From the NCBI RefSeq assembly GCF_002939475.1, contig NZ_PKFQ01000001.1:3655001-3719000 (forward strand): a stretch of DNA of 64,000 nucleotides, read 5' to 3'. The translations under genes were made by a program, and so were the position numbers. This document shows, piece after piece, positions 34,954 through 42,769 of this stretch (positions are counted from its first letter, which is position 1; the number at the start of each line of letters is the position of its first letter). The DNA is from Streptomyces cinnamoneus. Lineage in GTDB: Bacteria > Actinomycetota > Actinomycetes > Streptomycetales > Streptomycetaceae. Below the pieces are notes generated by a model, which was not told where the DNA came from, ran no database searches, and saw only the letters and a program-made list of their open reading frames with translations.

Positions 34954-35469
34954 TCAGTTCCGCGCTACGCACTTTCTCAGCAGAAGGTCACGCCCGCACC
35001 CGGGCGGGCCCCGGCGCCCCGTGCCTCCTGCTGCCGCCCGCAGGCGCACCAGCGCCCACCCGACCAGGACGAAGGCCGCGGCGGAGGCCAGGAGCCAGAT
35101 CGTCGGCAGTGGAAGGCGGTCGCGCGGCGCTGTCGCCACGCACTGAGTCCCGTGCCCGCCGGTGCGGGCCTGCGCGTCCATGTGCACGGCTGAGGGGGAC
35201 GCGACCGGCGCGGTTCCGGCGGCCGCCCCGGGCTCACCGTGGGCAGCGTGCTCGGCGGGAACGGCGCCGTGCGGCTCGTGCTCGGCGGGAACGGCGCCGT
35301 GCGGCTCGTGCTCGGCGGGAACGGCGCCGTGCGGCTCCTGTACGGCCGCATGGCAGTCCGTGGCCGCGGAGGCCGGGGCGCCGTGCATGAGGAAGAGCCC
35401 GAGCAGGACGGCGCACGCGGTCAGCAGCCGGGCGAGTGCCCGCCCGGGAGACCGCCTGGTGCTCGTCAC
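34954..35469 (-). CDS. DUF6153-like His-rich membrane protein
   Basis: A 171-residue protein. It has an N-terminal helix or signal (LARLLTACAVLLGLFLMHGA) and a central extracytoplasmic region with three exact EPHGAVPAEH repeats plus HAAHGEPG. A second helix follows (TIWLLASAAAFVLVGWALVR) and a short Arg/Cys tail (CGRDLLLRKCVARN). It matches the DUF6153 layout of Streptomyces. The His-rich loop and the position beside copper genes suggest metal binding. GTG at 35469 has GAAGAGG upstream. Confidence 0.75.
   Translation of the reverse strand: MTSTRRSPGRALARLLTACAVLLGLFLMHGAPASAATDCHAAVQEPHGAVPAEHEPHGAVPAEHEPHGAVPAEHAAHGEPGAAAGTAPVASPSAVHMDAQARTGGHGTQCVATAPRDRLPLPTIWLLASAAAFVLVGWALVRLRAAAGGTGRRGPPGCGRDLLLRKCVARN
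35246..35337. repeat. Three tandem 30-bp repeats inside the His-rich gene
   Basis: The unit (CTCGGCGGGAACGGCGCCGT plus GCGGCTCGTG) occurs three times in a row, in frame. Each copy encodes one EPHGAVPAEH decapeptide. The near-identity of the copies at DNA level points to recent expansion. Confidence 0.8.
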
Positions 35470-35540
35470 TGCTGGTGCCTCTTCCCTGTCGACTTGCCGG
35501 TCAACCCGCGCCGGGTGGGGCGGTGTGTGAGAGATCGGAC

Positions 35541-35560
35541 CATACCCCCGGCCCGTATGG
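35541..35560. promoter_or_regulatory. Palindrome upstream of the His-rich gene, possible metal operator
   Basis: CCATACCCCCGGCCCGTATGG-like sequence with CCATAC/GTATGG arms, resembling the ATACCCC half of the CsoR-like site at 33567. It lies 72 bp upstream of the GTG start. Confidence 0.4.
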
Positions 35561-35670
35561 CTAGGGCTGGTCCGCATCAATGCCGCCCGGCCGGCACCCC
35601 GAGGCCGGCCCCGTGACGCCCCGCGGCACCGCCGCAGGCGCGGCCGCCCCGAGGACGAGGCCGGAGAACG

Positions 35671-35708
35671 CCGAAGGCCCCGGCCGGTTTCCCGGTCGGG
35701 GCCTTCGG
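35671..35708 (-). terminator. Original downstream terminator of tRNA-Ser(GGA), now beyond attL
   Basis: CCGAAGGCCCCG pairs with CGGGGCCTTCGG around an inner GGCCGGTTTCCCGGT-like loop. Its position relative to the tRNA 3' fragment fits the pre-integration tRNA terminator. Confidence 0.65.
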
Positions 35709-35711
35709 TTT

Positions 35712-35783
35712 GTGCCCGGTGAGGCACTGGCGGAGGATACGAGATTCGAACTCGTGAGGGGTTGCCCCCAACACGCTTTCCAA
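35712..35783. repeat. attL: 72-bp copy of the tRNA-Ser(GGA) 3' half
   Basis: Identical over 72 bp to 59270-59341. It contains the tRNA 3' part (minus-strand CCA end at 35728) through the T-arm, variable arm and 3' anticodon stem up to the anticodon loop, plus 16 bp downstream of the tRNA. Beyond 35783 the match stops, so this copy is a truncated tRNA and marks the left end of the element. Confidence 0.93.
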
Positions 35784-35879
35784 ATGTTCGTACGGGGGTC
35801 CGGCGGGGGTCGTAGGTGCCCTGACCTGCGATGGAGCGTCCGGGGCGGCCCTGTCCGGACGGAGCCGGACGGGGGCGAA

Positions 35880-35899
35880 TGAGACCAGAACTGAGACCA
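35880..35899. repeat. Left TGAGACCA direct repeat (possible integrase arm site)
   Basis: TGAGACCAGAACTGAGACCA, a tandem pair of TGAGACCA units 97 bp inside attL. A 19/20 match in the same orientation occurs at 59203-59222, 48 bp inside attR. Terminal direct repeats of this kind often bind the integrase N-terminal domain. Confidence 0.55.
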
Positions 35900-36134
35900 G
35901 CACCGCTGGCCGCCCCTTCGGCGTGAGCTTGGCGAGCTGCTCCCAGTGGCCCGTTCTGCCTTCGCCCTTGAGGCTGGAAATCTGCTCCTCCATAGCCGCT
36001 ACGAGATGCCTTGCCTTGCTGCCTGGTCGACAGTCTTCGGGGTGCCTTGAACACCCCTTGCTGGTACGGCAGATGGTGTTTACTGCCTGTCAGGTGGCCT
36101 GATCACGTGGCGTGAGGATGAGCGGGAGGCGGCA

Positions 36135-37625
36135 GTGGAGCAAGTAGGGGGCGGAAAGGGCGCTCTCCCGAAACCGTCGCATGTCGGAAACGAGCTATCG
36201 GGGCAGGTGGCTGGCCCGGCCATTCAAGCAGGGGCGATCCATGGCGACGTGAACATCACAATGACGGGCCCACCGTCAGCAGTCGAGGCTACCGATGAGG
36301 CCCTCGCTGAGGCACTGCGCAAGTCGTCACAGATCTGGCGAGCCCGGTTCTCCAGTGTCGACTTGGTGAACCTGCCACGGATGGCGATGCTTGCGCAGAG
36401 CAATGCGGTGGCAGCTGCGGCCAGGAAAGCCGGACTCGACAGCACGAGGCCGTTTGGCGGGCAGGGGATGGCGCCGGGGGAGTTCATCCGGATCGTTCGT
36501 CCCTTGTTTGAGACATGGGACGCGGAGGCGGTGACGCTCTGCGAGCGCACGGCAGAGAAAGTGCATCGTGGCCTTCTGGTTTCCTTCGAAGGCGCTATGC
36601 GCTGCAACAATCCACCCGAGGTTCCGCTCAAGGAGCCGACTGGAGTCCTGACCAAGGATCCCCACCTCGTCTTTCGTGTCGGGGCGAGGAAGGTGGTCAT
36701 CACCTTCGACCCGCGTTGGCTGACGACGTCTACGGCGACTACAACGCTTCATGATGCCGCTCGGGAGTCGCTGGTCTTCTCGGGTATCGGAACTGTGGCG
36801 TCGGAAGGAGGAGGGCAGATTCGCATCTCCGCGCTTGTGTTCGGGCAGCCGGAAACCCTGGCGCAGGCTCAGTTTGAGTACGCAAAGAAATCTGTTGTTC
36901 CAGCGCCGCCCGGTTTGACGTCGGCGGACTTTCGTAACGAACTGTCGCGGTCGGAGCTATCGGAGCTCTACAGGGATAAATCATGGGAAAGGGGAACTGT
37001 GAGCCGCAAGAGTATCGCTTTGCTATTTGATGAAGATGAGGTGCTACCCGGGCAGATCGACCGAGAGGTGCTAACTCAGGTCTCGCGGGTTGTCCCCGAG
37101 TATCGGCGTGATCTGGGTGTGGCCGTCGCGAGTCTATTCTTCAACGGTCAAGGTGTTGCGGCTGCTGATCTCGCTGCTCATTTCCTCGCTCGGGAACCCG
37201 CGCTCTGGAAGTCCCTCACGGTGCCTGGACTTACTACTCTGATCGGGTCCTGCAACCTTGCCGTCTCCACCGTTTCCGGGCTCAGCGAGGATCAGGCGGC
37301 GGACCTGCATGCGGCAATGAGTGAAGCAGCTGCCAGTTATCTCGGGTGCGTCGAGGTGGATAGGGATTTGCCCCTGCATAAGCGGCTTCTTCCGGCGCAT
37401 GATGACTACCATGTTGCCGGTGCCGAATTGCGCCTGGTCTATAGTGCGGCAAGGCGTATTCTCGACGAGGCCAATGGTGAGGACCTCGAAATGCCGTTGA
37501 ACGAATGGCGGCAGAGAGGGTTGTTTCGCAGTGTGGAATGGGAAGAGGATCTGCGGCAGTCCGCGGCAGAGGAAAAGGAGGCGTCGATGTTTATCGAGAC
37601 CTGGCTGAATGCGCAGTCTGAATGA
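36135..37625 (+). CDS. Unknown 496-residue protein with N-terminal amyloid-signalling-like motif
   Basis: No catalytic family was recognised. Residues 19-41 (NELSGQVAGPAIQAGAIHGD then VNI) match the style of bacterial amyloid-signalling motifs: short N/G-rich segments with a GP-x-x-Q-x-G core that seed fibrils between paired proteins. The remaining ~450 residues form a mixed alpha/beta region (WRARFSSVDLVNLPRMAMLA; VVITFDPRWLTTSTATTTLH) and a helical C-terminal third (LHAAMSEAAASYLGCVEVDR). There are no signal, membrane helices or NACHT/NB-ARC P-loop. GC and codon use are lower than in neighbours, indicating recent transfer. It is convergent with a gene whose product ends in a matching motif. 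GTG at 36135 after GGGAGGC. Confidence 0.75.
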   Translation: MEQVGGGKGALPKPSHVGNELSGQVAGPAIQAGAIHGDVNITMTGPPSAVEATDEALAEALRKSSQIWRARFSSVDLVNLPRMAMLAQSNAVAAAARKAGLDSTRPFGGQGMAPGEFIRIVRPLFETWDAEAVTLCERTAEKVHRGLLVSFEGAMRCNNPPEVPLKEPTGVLTKDPHLVFRVGARKVVITFDPRWLTTSTATTTLHDAARESLVFSGIGTVASEGGGQIRISALVFGQPETLAQAQFEYAKKSVVPAPPGLTSADFRNELSRSELSELYRDKSWERGTVSRKSIALLFDEDEVLPGQIDREVLTQVSRVVPEYRRDLGVAVASLFFNGQGVAAADLAAHFLAREPALWKSLTVPGLTTLIGSCNLAVSTVSGLSEDQAADLHAAMSEAAASYLGCVEVDRDLPLHKRLLPAHDDYHVAGAELRLVYSAARRILDEANGEDLEMPLNEWRQRGLFRSVEWEEDLRQSAAEEKEASMFIETWLNAQSE

Positions 37626-37757
37626 TTCCCACCGGGTAACCATCAGGAACGCACTGCTGTAGGGGGTTCGCTTACTGGCGCCTGGTTCCGGGATCCCCTG
37701 ACCCGGTCGCGTGATCCGGCGCCACGGCGCTGCGAGCTTTGGCGAGCCCTCTACCGA

Positions 37758-38195
37758 TCAGTCCCTGTCGGAGGAGGCCATGGTGCGTGTCATGTTGAAG
37801 GTGAGACTTGAGAAGTCCCGGCCTTGGAGCACTGGGCCATTCTGGGTGCCGCCGCTGATGTTGTTGTGCACGTTGCCGCCCGAGGAGTTGGCGTGTGCCC
37901 GCTGCCACCACTCATCGAGCAGTACACGGAACTCTCCATCCAGGGCCGCCCGTACGCCGAGGGCGGTGGCCAGTGCCTGCGCGCGCATCGGGTCGGCAGG
38001 CTCCTCCTCCAGTGCGGCGACTTCCAGTTCGCCGGAGCTGACCTGGGGTGTCCCGTCGTCCTGTGTTCCCTGTGCAGCGGCTCGCCCGAACGGGCGCCGC
38101 ACCAGCGCGGCGAGTCCCTGCCACGCCTGACGTCCGGCCTCGCCGCCGAGACCGCCGGCCAGCGCGGTGAGTGCCGCTGCGGTGATTGGGTCCAT
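37758..38195 (-). CDS. Small helical protein with C-terminal amyloid-signalling-like motif
   Basis: A 145-residue protein. The N-terminus is hydrophobic and helical (MDPITAAALTALAGGLGGEA) followed by an amphipathic helix (GRQAWQGLAALVRRPFGRAA), a linker and another helical segment (FRVLLDEWWQRAHAN). Residues ~108-134 carry NNISGGTQNGPVLQGRDF and LTFN, aligning with the N-terminal motif of the convergent neighbour (N-x-[IL]-S-G...G-P-x-x-Q). The layout of helical effector domain plus C-terminal amyloid motif is that described for Bell-type executors in Streptomyces (family knowledge). ATG at 38195 follows GAGGGAG. Confidence 0.78.
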   Translation of the reverse strand: MDPITAAALTALAGGLGGEAGRQAWQGLAALVRRPFGRAAAQGTQDDGTPQVSSGELEVAALEEEPADPMRAQALATALGVRAALDGEFRVLLDEWWQRAHANSSGGNVHNNISGGTQNGPVLQGRDFSSLTFNMTRTMASSDRD

Positions 38196-38417
38196 GCTGG
38201 CACTCCCTCGTTCGGTGACGGAGCCCACCTTAGGTCGGCCTCATAGTCTCCCGAAGCGGTTCCGGCATATCCAGGTCCGGGCCGCTGGATCCAGGTGATG
38301 CCCCGGGCGGTAGAGGCACGTCACCCAGGGCGGAGTCGATGCCGTGGATGTACGCGCGGGCGGTTGTTGGTTGTCGCGGTGCTTCATCCTGAGGAGGGCG
38401 ATGGATGGGCGTCTGCT

Positions 38418-38993
38418 CTACTTCTGCTGGGGCTGCGTAGATGCGGGCTCTTGGGCAAAGGAGACGATGTCTGCGATGCCCGGGTGGTAGCCGTCCGAGG
38501 TGTCCACCACCAGTGTGGGTACGTCGAGGGAGATCGGCACGAACGATTCGTGTGAGTGTTCCCCGGAGACGATCGCTTCGAGAAGGTCGTGATCAGCGTG
38601 TGCGGCGCGATGGCCGCTGTGCTTCACGCGGTGAGCGATCCGATCGTGGGCGACGGCGGCGGAGGTGGTGCAGCGGATGACGCGCAGCTGGGCCAGGTCC
38701 ATGAGGGGTTCCAGGCGCGGCCGCCATAGCTTGTCCTGGAACGCGGCCTCCACGACGATCGTAACCCCCGCGTGGAGGAGGACCCTCGTCACTTCGAAGA
38801 ACGCGTCGAGGGTCGGGTAATTGAGTGGATCTTCGCCGCCACCCTGGTATCCCGGGGTGGACAGGACCATCCCTTGCTTGATCTCGTCACGGATGATGGC
38901 GGGGCAGCCGAGTTCCTGGCCGAGCACATGGGCGAGTGTTGTCTTTCCCGTGCCGGGCGGCCCGCTCACCACGGTCAGCGTCGGTGTGGTCAT
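38418..38993 (-). CDS. P-loop kinase-like ATPase
   Basis: A 191-residue protein with Walker A SGPPGTGKTTLAHVLGQEL and the small-kinase fold of the zeta-toxin/Cpt type (VVEAAFQDKLWRPRLEPLMD, with the lid-like RIAHRVKHSGHRAAHADHDL). It probably phosphorylates a small molecule. It is the last gene of the leftward operon, 29 bp after the methyltransferase gene, and could be a tailoring or self-protection kinase. ATG at 38993 after GAGAGAGGCG. Confidence 0.82.
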   Translation of the reverse strand: MTTPTLTVVSGPPGTGKTTLAHVLGQELGCPAIIRDEIKQGMVLSTPGYQGGGEDPLNYPTLDAFFEVTRVLLHAGVTIVVEAAFQDKLWRPRLEPLMDLAQLRVIRCTTSAAVAHDRIAHRVKHSGHRAAHADHDLLEAIVSGEHSHESFVPISLDVPTLVVDTSDGYHPGIADIVSFAQEPASTQPQQK

Positions 38994-39022
38994 ACGCCTC
39001 TCTCGCTTTTCGACTCGGCATG

Positions 39023-39730
39023 TCAGGGAGGGGTGCGTTTCATGAGCCGGAAGGCGATGAATCCTGGCTCTCGGGAGAGTCTGGCGTAGTCGGCGGGGTG
39101 TTCGTGGGCCATTGTCGGATGCGGGCGGTGCTCGACCAGGCGTTCGATGGCGAACCCGGCGCTGGTGAACTCTTCAATCCAGCTTTGAAGCGGCTGACGC
39201 CAGTAGCGGTGCCGCAGACCGCACGACCAGGTCTCTTCGGCTTCTCGAGCGTCGAAGTAGCTGCCGCTGTCGGCAAGCCAGTCGGCCGTTGGGTGGCTGG
39301 TAGACAGTACGAGTCGGCCTTGGGGGCGCAGCACTCGGAAGAGTTCGCCCAGTGCGGTTGAGCGGTTCCGGACATAGTGGATGACCAGCGCGGCGAGGGC
39401 GATGTCGATCGTGCCGTTGGGCAGCCAGTCGAGCCGGTCTTCGAGGTCGTGCCGACGCACCTGGATGTTGGAGCCGACGCGCGAGCGCGCTCGGTCGACC
39501 ATGTCGGCGCTCTGATCGAAGCCGATGACCTCGGCCCCTCGCGCGATCAGCTCGGTCATGTACAGACCAGGGCCGCACCCGGCGTCCAGGACGCGCTTGC
39601 CGCGTACGTCGCCGAGGAGGGCGAGGACCGTGGGCCGGTCGTAGAAGGCGTTGTAGGCGCTGACGGCGGCCTCCTGGGCGAAGGTCTCGGCGAAGCCGTC
39701 GTAGGCCGCCGTACGGTCACTCGGCTGCAC
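39023..39730 (-). CDS. Class I SAM-dependent methyltransferase
   Basis: A 235-residue enzyme. Motif I is RVLDAGCGPGLYMTELIARG; the acidic motif II region is VIGFDQSADMVDRARSR; motif IV is IDIALAALVIHYV; the post-motif is LGELFRVLRPQGRLVLSTSH. It resembles UbiE/biotin-synthesis-type small-molecule methyltransferases. The ATG at 39730 overlaps the end of the glycosyltransferase gene by 14 bp. The substrate is probably the product of the radical SAM operon. Confidence 0.88.
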   Translation of the reverse strand: MQPSDRTAAYDGFAETFAQEAAVSAYNAFYDRPTVLALLGDVRGKRVLDAGCGPGLYMTELIARGAEVIGFDQSADMVDRARSRVGSNIQVRRHDLEDRLDWLPNGTIDIALAALVIHYVRNRSTALGELFRVLRPQGRLVLSTSHPTADWLADSGSYFDAREAEETWSCGLRHRYWRQPLQSWIEEFTSAGFAIERLVEHRPHPTMAHEHPADYARLSREPGFIAFRLMKRTPP

Positions 39731-40682
39731 GGCCGGTTCCTAGCAGGAGGCTGCCGGCAACCGGTTCTTCATGCCGCGCATTCGCCGCGTCATCGACCGG
39801 GAGGATCCGGTCGAGCAGTGCGGTGCTGGGCGCAGTCGAGTCGACGAAGCCCGGGTGGAGTCCGCGGACCGCGAGTTCGTAGACGTGCGGTGGGACGGGC
39901 TGTTCGCGCTCTATGCGAGCGTCGAGGCGTGCGTCGAACCGCCGGAACCATTCGCGGTAGCTCCTGACGAGCGGATGCGGGTCCGGCCACTTCTCGTACA
40001 GATGGGCGCGGGCGCGGGTGAACGGCGTGGGGCTGGTCAGGTACGCGGAGAAGACGGCGCTGGGTCGCGGAACCTGGTGGTAGACGCATGTGATGTCGTC
40101 GAGGAAGGCGAACTCGTAGCCGGCGGTCCGGCGCAGCGACAGCCACAGGTCCCAGTCCTCGCAGTGCGTCATCTCCTCGTCGAACCGGACGCTGGTGGAG
40201 GCGAAGTTCCGGGTTACGACCGAGCCGGTGTGGATGTAGTTGGCCACCATCAGGAAGGCGTCGTCGAAGGGGTAGTCCTTGCGCAGGAACGCCTCGGGGT
40301 CTCGGGGTGCGGACTCGATCCAGTGGGGGCTGATGAGCGCCCCGCCGTACACCGTCTCGGCGTGGCCGCCTTCCAGGGCGCGGTGGGCCATCTCCAGGTG
40401 GGCCGGGAGGTAGATGTCATCGTCGTCGAGGAATGCGACGTAGTCCCCGCCGGCTGCGGCCAGGCCCGTGTTGCGGGCGTGCGAGACGCCCTGCCGGGGA
40501 TCGATATCGATCAAGGTGATGGGCAGGTCGTGCTTCCAGGCGTCGATGACGGACCGCACGGGCGGGCCGCCGTCGCGCACGACGATGACGTCGAAGTCGC
40601 GGAAGGTCTGGCGTGCCAGGCTGCGCAGAGCGCGGTGCAGAGGCCCTGGACGGTCAGCGGTCGGGATAATGACGCTGATCAC
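39717..40682 (-). CDS. GT2 glycosyltransferase
   Basis: A 321-residue cytoplasmic GT-A enzyme: VISVIIPTADRPGPLHRALR, ARNTGLAAAGGDYVAFLDDD (DxD metal site in FLDDDDIYLP) and MTHCEDWDLWLSLRR (catalytic ED-W motif). No membrane helix. The GTG at 40682 overlaps the stop of the upstream gene by GTGA, with GGAG 7 nt upstream. It likely glycosylates the product of the cluster, or a precursor peptide. Confidence 0.88.
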   Translation of the reverse strand: MISVIIPTADRPGPLHRALRSLARQTFRDFDVIVVRDGGPPVRSVIDAWKHDLPITLIDIDPRQGVSHARNTGLAAAGGDYVAFLDDDDIYLPAHLEMAHRALEGGHAETVYGGALISPHWIESAPRDPEAFLRKDYPFDDAFLMVANYIHTGSVVTRNFASTSVRFDEEMTHCEDWDLWLSLRRTAGYEFAFLDDITCVYHQVPRPSAVFSAYLTSPTPFTRARAHLYEKWPDPHPLVRSYREWFRRFDARLDARIEREQPVPPHVYELAVRGLHPGFVDSTAPSTALLDRILPVDDAANARHEEPVAGSLLLGTGRAAE

Positions 40683-41893
40683 AGGGTGCTCCGGAGGGTG
40701 AGGGGCAGGTTGTCCCGCAGTTCGCACCGCAGGCGGGAGCGGACCATGTCCCGTGCGGGGCAGTCTCCGTCCAGGAGAGCGACAGTGGCGTACGGGATCG
40801 GTGTCATCCGGTAGAACTCGGCTCGGGAAGTGATAGCCGAAGCTTGGCGGGTGCTGATCCGTACGGCCCACGTGATGTGGCCGTCGCGGGTCACTTCGAT
40901 GCCGCGTCCACCTTGGGCGTCGCTGATCAGGATGCTGCCGCCGGGCAGTTCCTCGCAGCCGCCGGCCATCTCGCAGAACAGGCTCTCGGGCGGGTTCGCC
41001 ATGTACTGCCACACGATCCGGTCGGTGGCCGGGTCGATCTCCAGGACGCGGGAGCGACCGTGAGCCTGGCCGTTGTCGAAGACGAGCACGGTGCCGTTGG
41101 GGCGGGCGGAGGGCTGGTGTTGAGCGGAGAGTTCGCCCGGTCCCCAGAACCAGCGCACCGCCTGGGCGTGCAGGTCGAGCACCGCGATCAGGTCGAGGTT
41201 GCGCAGGGAGACCAGGACATCGCCCTCGTCCCACAGCCCTTGGGGATGAGCGCGGAGGATCTCGATGGTGTTGGCGTGCAGAACGTCGCACGGCGAGCCG
41301 GGCAGGTCCCGTAGCCGCCTGGAGATGTCCTGTCCGCGTCGGCCATCCAATCCGTACGTGGTCGGGTCCGGCAGGTGTCCGCCTGTGGCGCGCTGGTCAC
41401 CTTCCTTCTCGATCAGGGCCTTCAGGACCGGGTCCGTGGTGAGGATGTCGTGGAGCGAGTGCGCGGCGTGGACTTCGCCGTCGCTGCTCAGGATGGTGAT
41501 GGTGTTGTCCAGCAGGACGCGGGCGCCGCCTGGCCAGGGCACGGTTCGGGGTTCCTCTGTGAGGGCGTAGATCTCGCCGTTGGGGTGGAGGTCGAGGTCG
41601 TGGTGCACGGGCAGTTCGGCCCGCCAGGCGACGCTGGAGTCCGGGCGGAGCTTGAGCAGCGCGTGCAGCGGGACCATGGCGTACAGGCTTCCGTCGGCAC
41701 CCAGCTCGACGTGGTTCCAGCCGCGCAGGTAAGCCGGCGGTTCGCTCTCGGGTGCGGGCTGGTCGAGGGTGCTGGACCAGGCGTAGGCGACCTGGCCGTG
41801 GCGGTCGATCAGGCAGGCGAAGGGCTGGGGGTAGGAGGCCGACGGGGAGAGCAGGAAGTGGGTGTCGTCCTGGCCGGGGCGTGCTGGTGCCAC
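40679..41893 (-). CDS. Arylsulfotransferase-like (ASST) beta-propeller protein, no export signal
   Basis: A 404-residue protein of the arylsulfotransferase superfamily. It shows the repeated strand pattern of a six-bladed propeller, with VHHDLDLHPNGEIYALTEEP, DVLHANTIEILRAHPQGLWD and GGCEELPGGSILISDAQGGR. The His residues in HHD and HAN match positions used by ASST enzymes to form a sulfo-histidine. There is no signal peptide, unlike most periplasmic ASSTs. It may transfer sulfate or serve as a non-canonical propeller enzyme. 75 bp separate it from the creatininase gene. ATG at 41893 after AAGGAGAAG. Confidence 0.8.
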   Translation of the reverse strand: MAPARPGQDDTHFLLSPSASYPQPFACLIDRHGQVAYAWSSTLDQPAPESEPPAYLRGWNHVELGADGSLYAMVPLHALLKLRPDSSVAWRAELPVHHDLDLHPNGEIYALTEEPRTVPWPGGARVLLDNTITILSSDGEVHAAHSLHDILTTDPVLKALIEKEGDQRATGGHLPDPTTYGLDGRRGQDISRRLRDLPGSPCDVLHANTIEILRAHPQGLWDEGDVLVSLRNLDLIAVLDLHAQAVRWFWGPGELSAQHQPSARPNGTVLVFDNGQAHGRSRVLEIDPATDRIVWQYMANPPESLFCEMAGGCEELPGGSILISDAQGGRGIEVTRDGHITWAVRISTRQASAITSRAEFYRMTPIPYATVALLDGDCPARDMVRSRLRCELRDNLPLTLRSTL

Positions 41894-41968
41894 TGGCTTC
41901 TCCTTTGTCCGCTCACGGGCGAGGCCGACCGGGCCATGCCCTGAGTGCTGTGCTTCAGACGGGCGTGG

Positions 41969-42739
41969 CTACGTGCTGTGGGGCGGGTCGTTGAACTCCA
42001 GGCGGATGGCGGCTTCGAGCTGCCGGGTGACCTGGTCGGCGACCCGCTCGCCCAGGGCGGCGCTGGCCTTGTCGGCGGTGTAGACGATGCCGGACTCGGT
42101 CGCGGCCTCTGACGGCAGCGGGTAGACGTGGTAGTGCATCCGGCGCGGTGCGCGGCTTGTGCTGGGCGCCGCGGTGAGCTGATCGGGCCGGGTGGAGTCG
42201 GGGGCGATGTGCATGACCAGGCTGGACTCGACCATGGCGGCGTGGTGATCGTCCCGTCGGGCGATGCCGGTCTCGGCGGCGAGGTCGTCGCGGAACTGCT
42301 CGTCGACGACGTCCCACCAGGCGACGATCACGACTCGGGCGTCCGGGGCGCGCTCGGTGAACGAGCGGACGGCTTCACACAGGAAGCCGGTGTTGTCGAT
42401 GGCCGAGTTCACGATGACGAACTTGCGGACGCCGTTGTCGGCCAGCGAGGACAGCACGTCCTGGATGAGGTTTATGAAGGTCGTGCCGCTGATGCTGATG
42501 ACCCCGGGGAAGGTGCCGCCGAGGCGGTAGGGCTCGGTCGCGATCCCGTAGCCGATCGAGGGGGTGACGAAGCTGCCCAGGGTGCCGGCGAGCCGCGTCG
42601 CGAAGTAGTCGCTGATCATCGTGTCCGAGGCGAGCGGCAGGTGCGGGCCGTGCGGCTCTACGGCGCCGACCGGCACGAGGGCGTAGCCGTCCTGGGCACG
42701 GTGGTGGAAGTCGGGCCAGGTCATGTCTCCCAGCAGCAT
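41969..42739 (-). CDS. Creatininase-family amidohydrolase (MftE-like), altered metal site
   Basis: A 256-residue protein with the family opening ALVPVGAVEPHGPHLPLASD, giving ligands E28, H30 and D39. The late motif HHAAMVESSLVMH fits the HAGxxETS pattern. The central NGHYEN/NGHGGN motif reads NSAIDN here, so the usual metal-binding His is absent and Glu is replaced by Asp. The family includes creatininase and MftE, the peptidase that trims the mycofactocin precursor after radical SAM action. Its place next to two radical SAM genes suggests a similar peptide- or amide-cleaving role, but the substitution raises doubt about catalysis. ATG at 42739. Confidence 0.83.
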   Translation of the reverse strand: MLLGDMTWPDFHHRAQDGYALVPVGAVEPHGPHLPLASDTMISDYFATRLAGTLGSFVTPSIGYGIATEPYRLGGTFPGVISISGTTFINLIQDVLSSLADNGVRKFVIVNSAIDNTGFLCEAVRSFTERAPDARVVIVAWWDVVDEQFRDDLAAETGIARRDDHHAAMVESSLVMHIAPDSTRPDQLTAAPSTSRAPRRMHYHVYPLPSEAATESGIVYTADKASAALGERVADQVTRQLEAAIRLEFNDPPHST

Positions 42740-42769
42740 CGAAGTCCTCCGTGGTGTCGGCGGTGAAGG

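Noticed and set aside
35246-35337. CRISPR-like array
   Set aside because: The three 30-bp units are contiguous without spacers and lie in frame in a coding region. No CRISPR array or cas gene was seen anywhere in the window.
35577-35993. Minus-strand frame crossing attL
   Set aside because: It runs through the tRNA fragment and terminator and has a similar counterpart at attR only because of the repeat.
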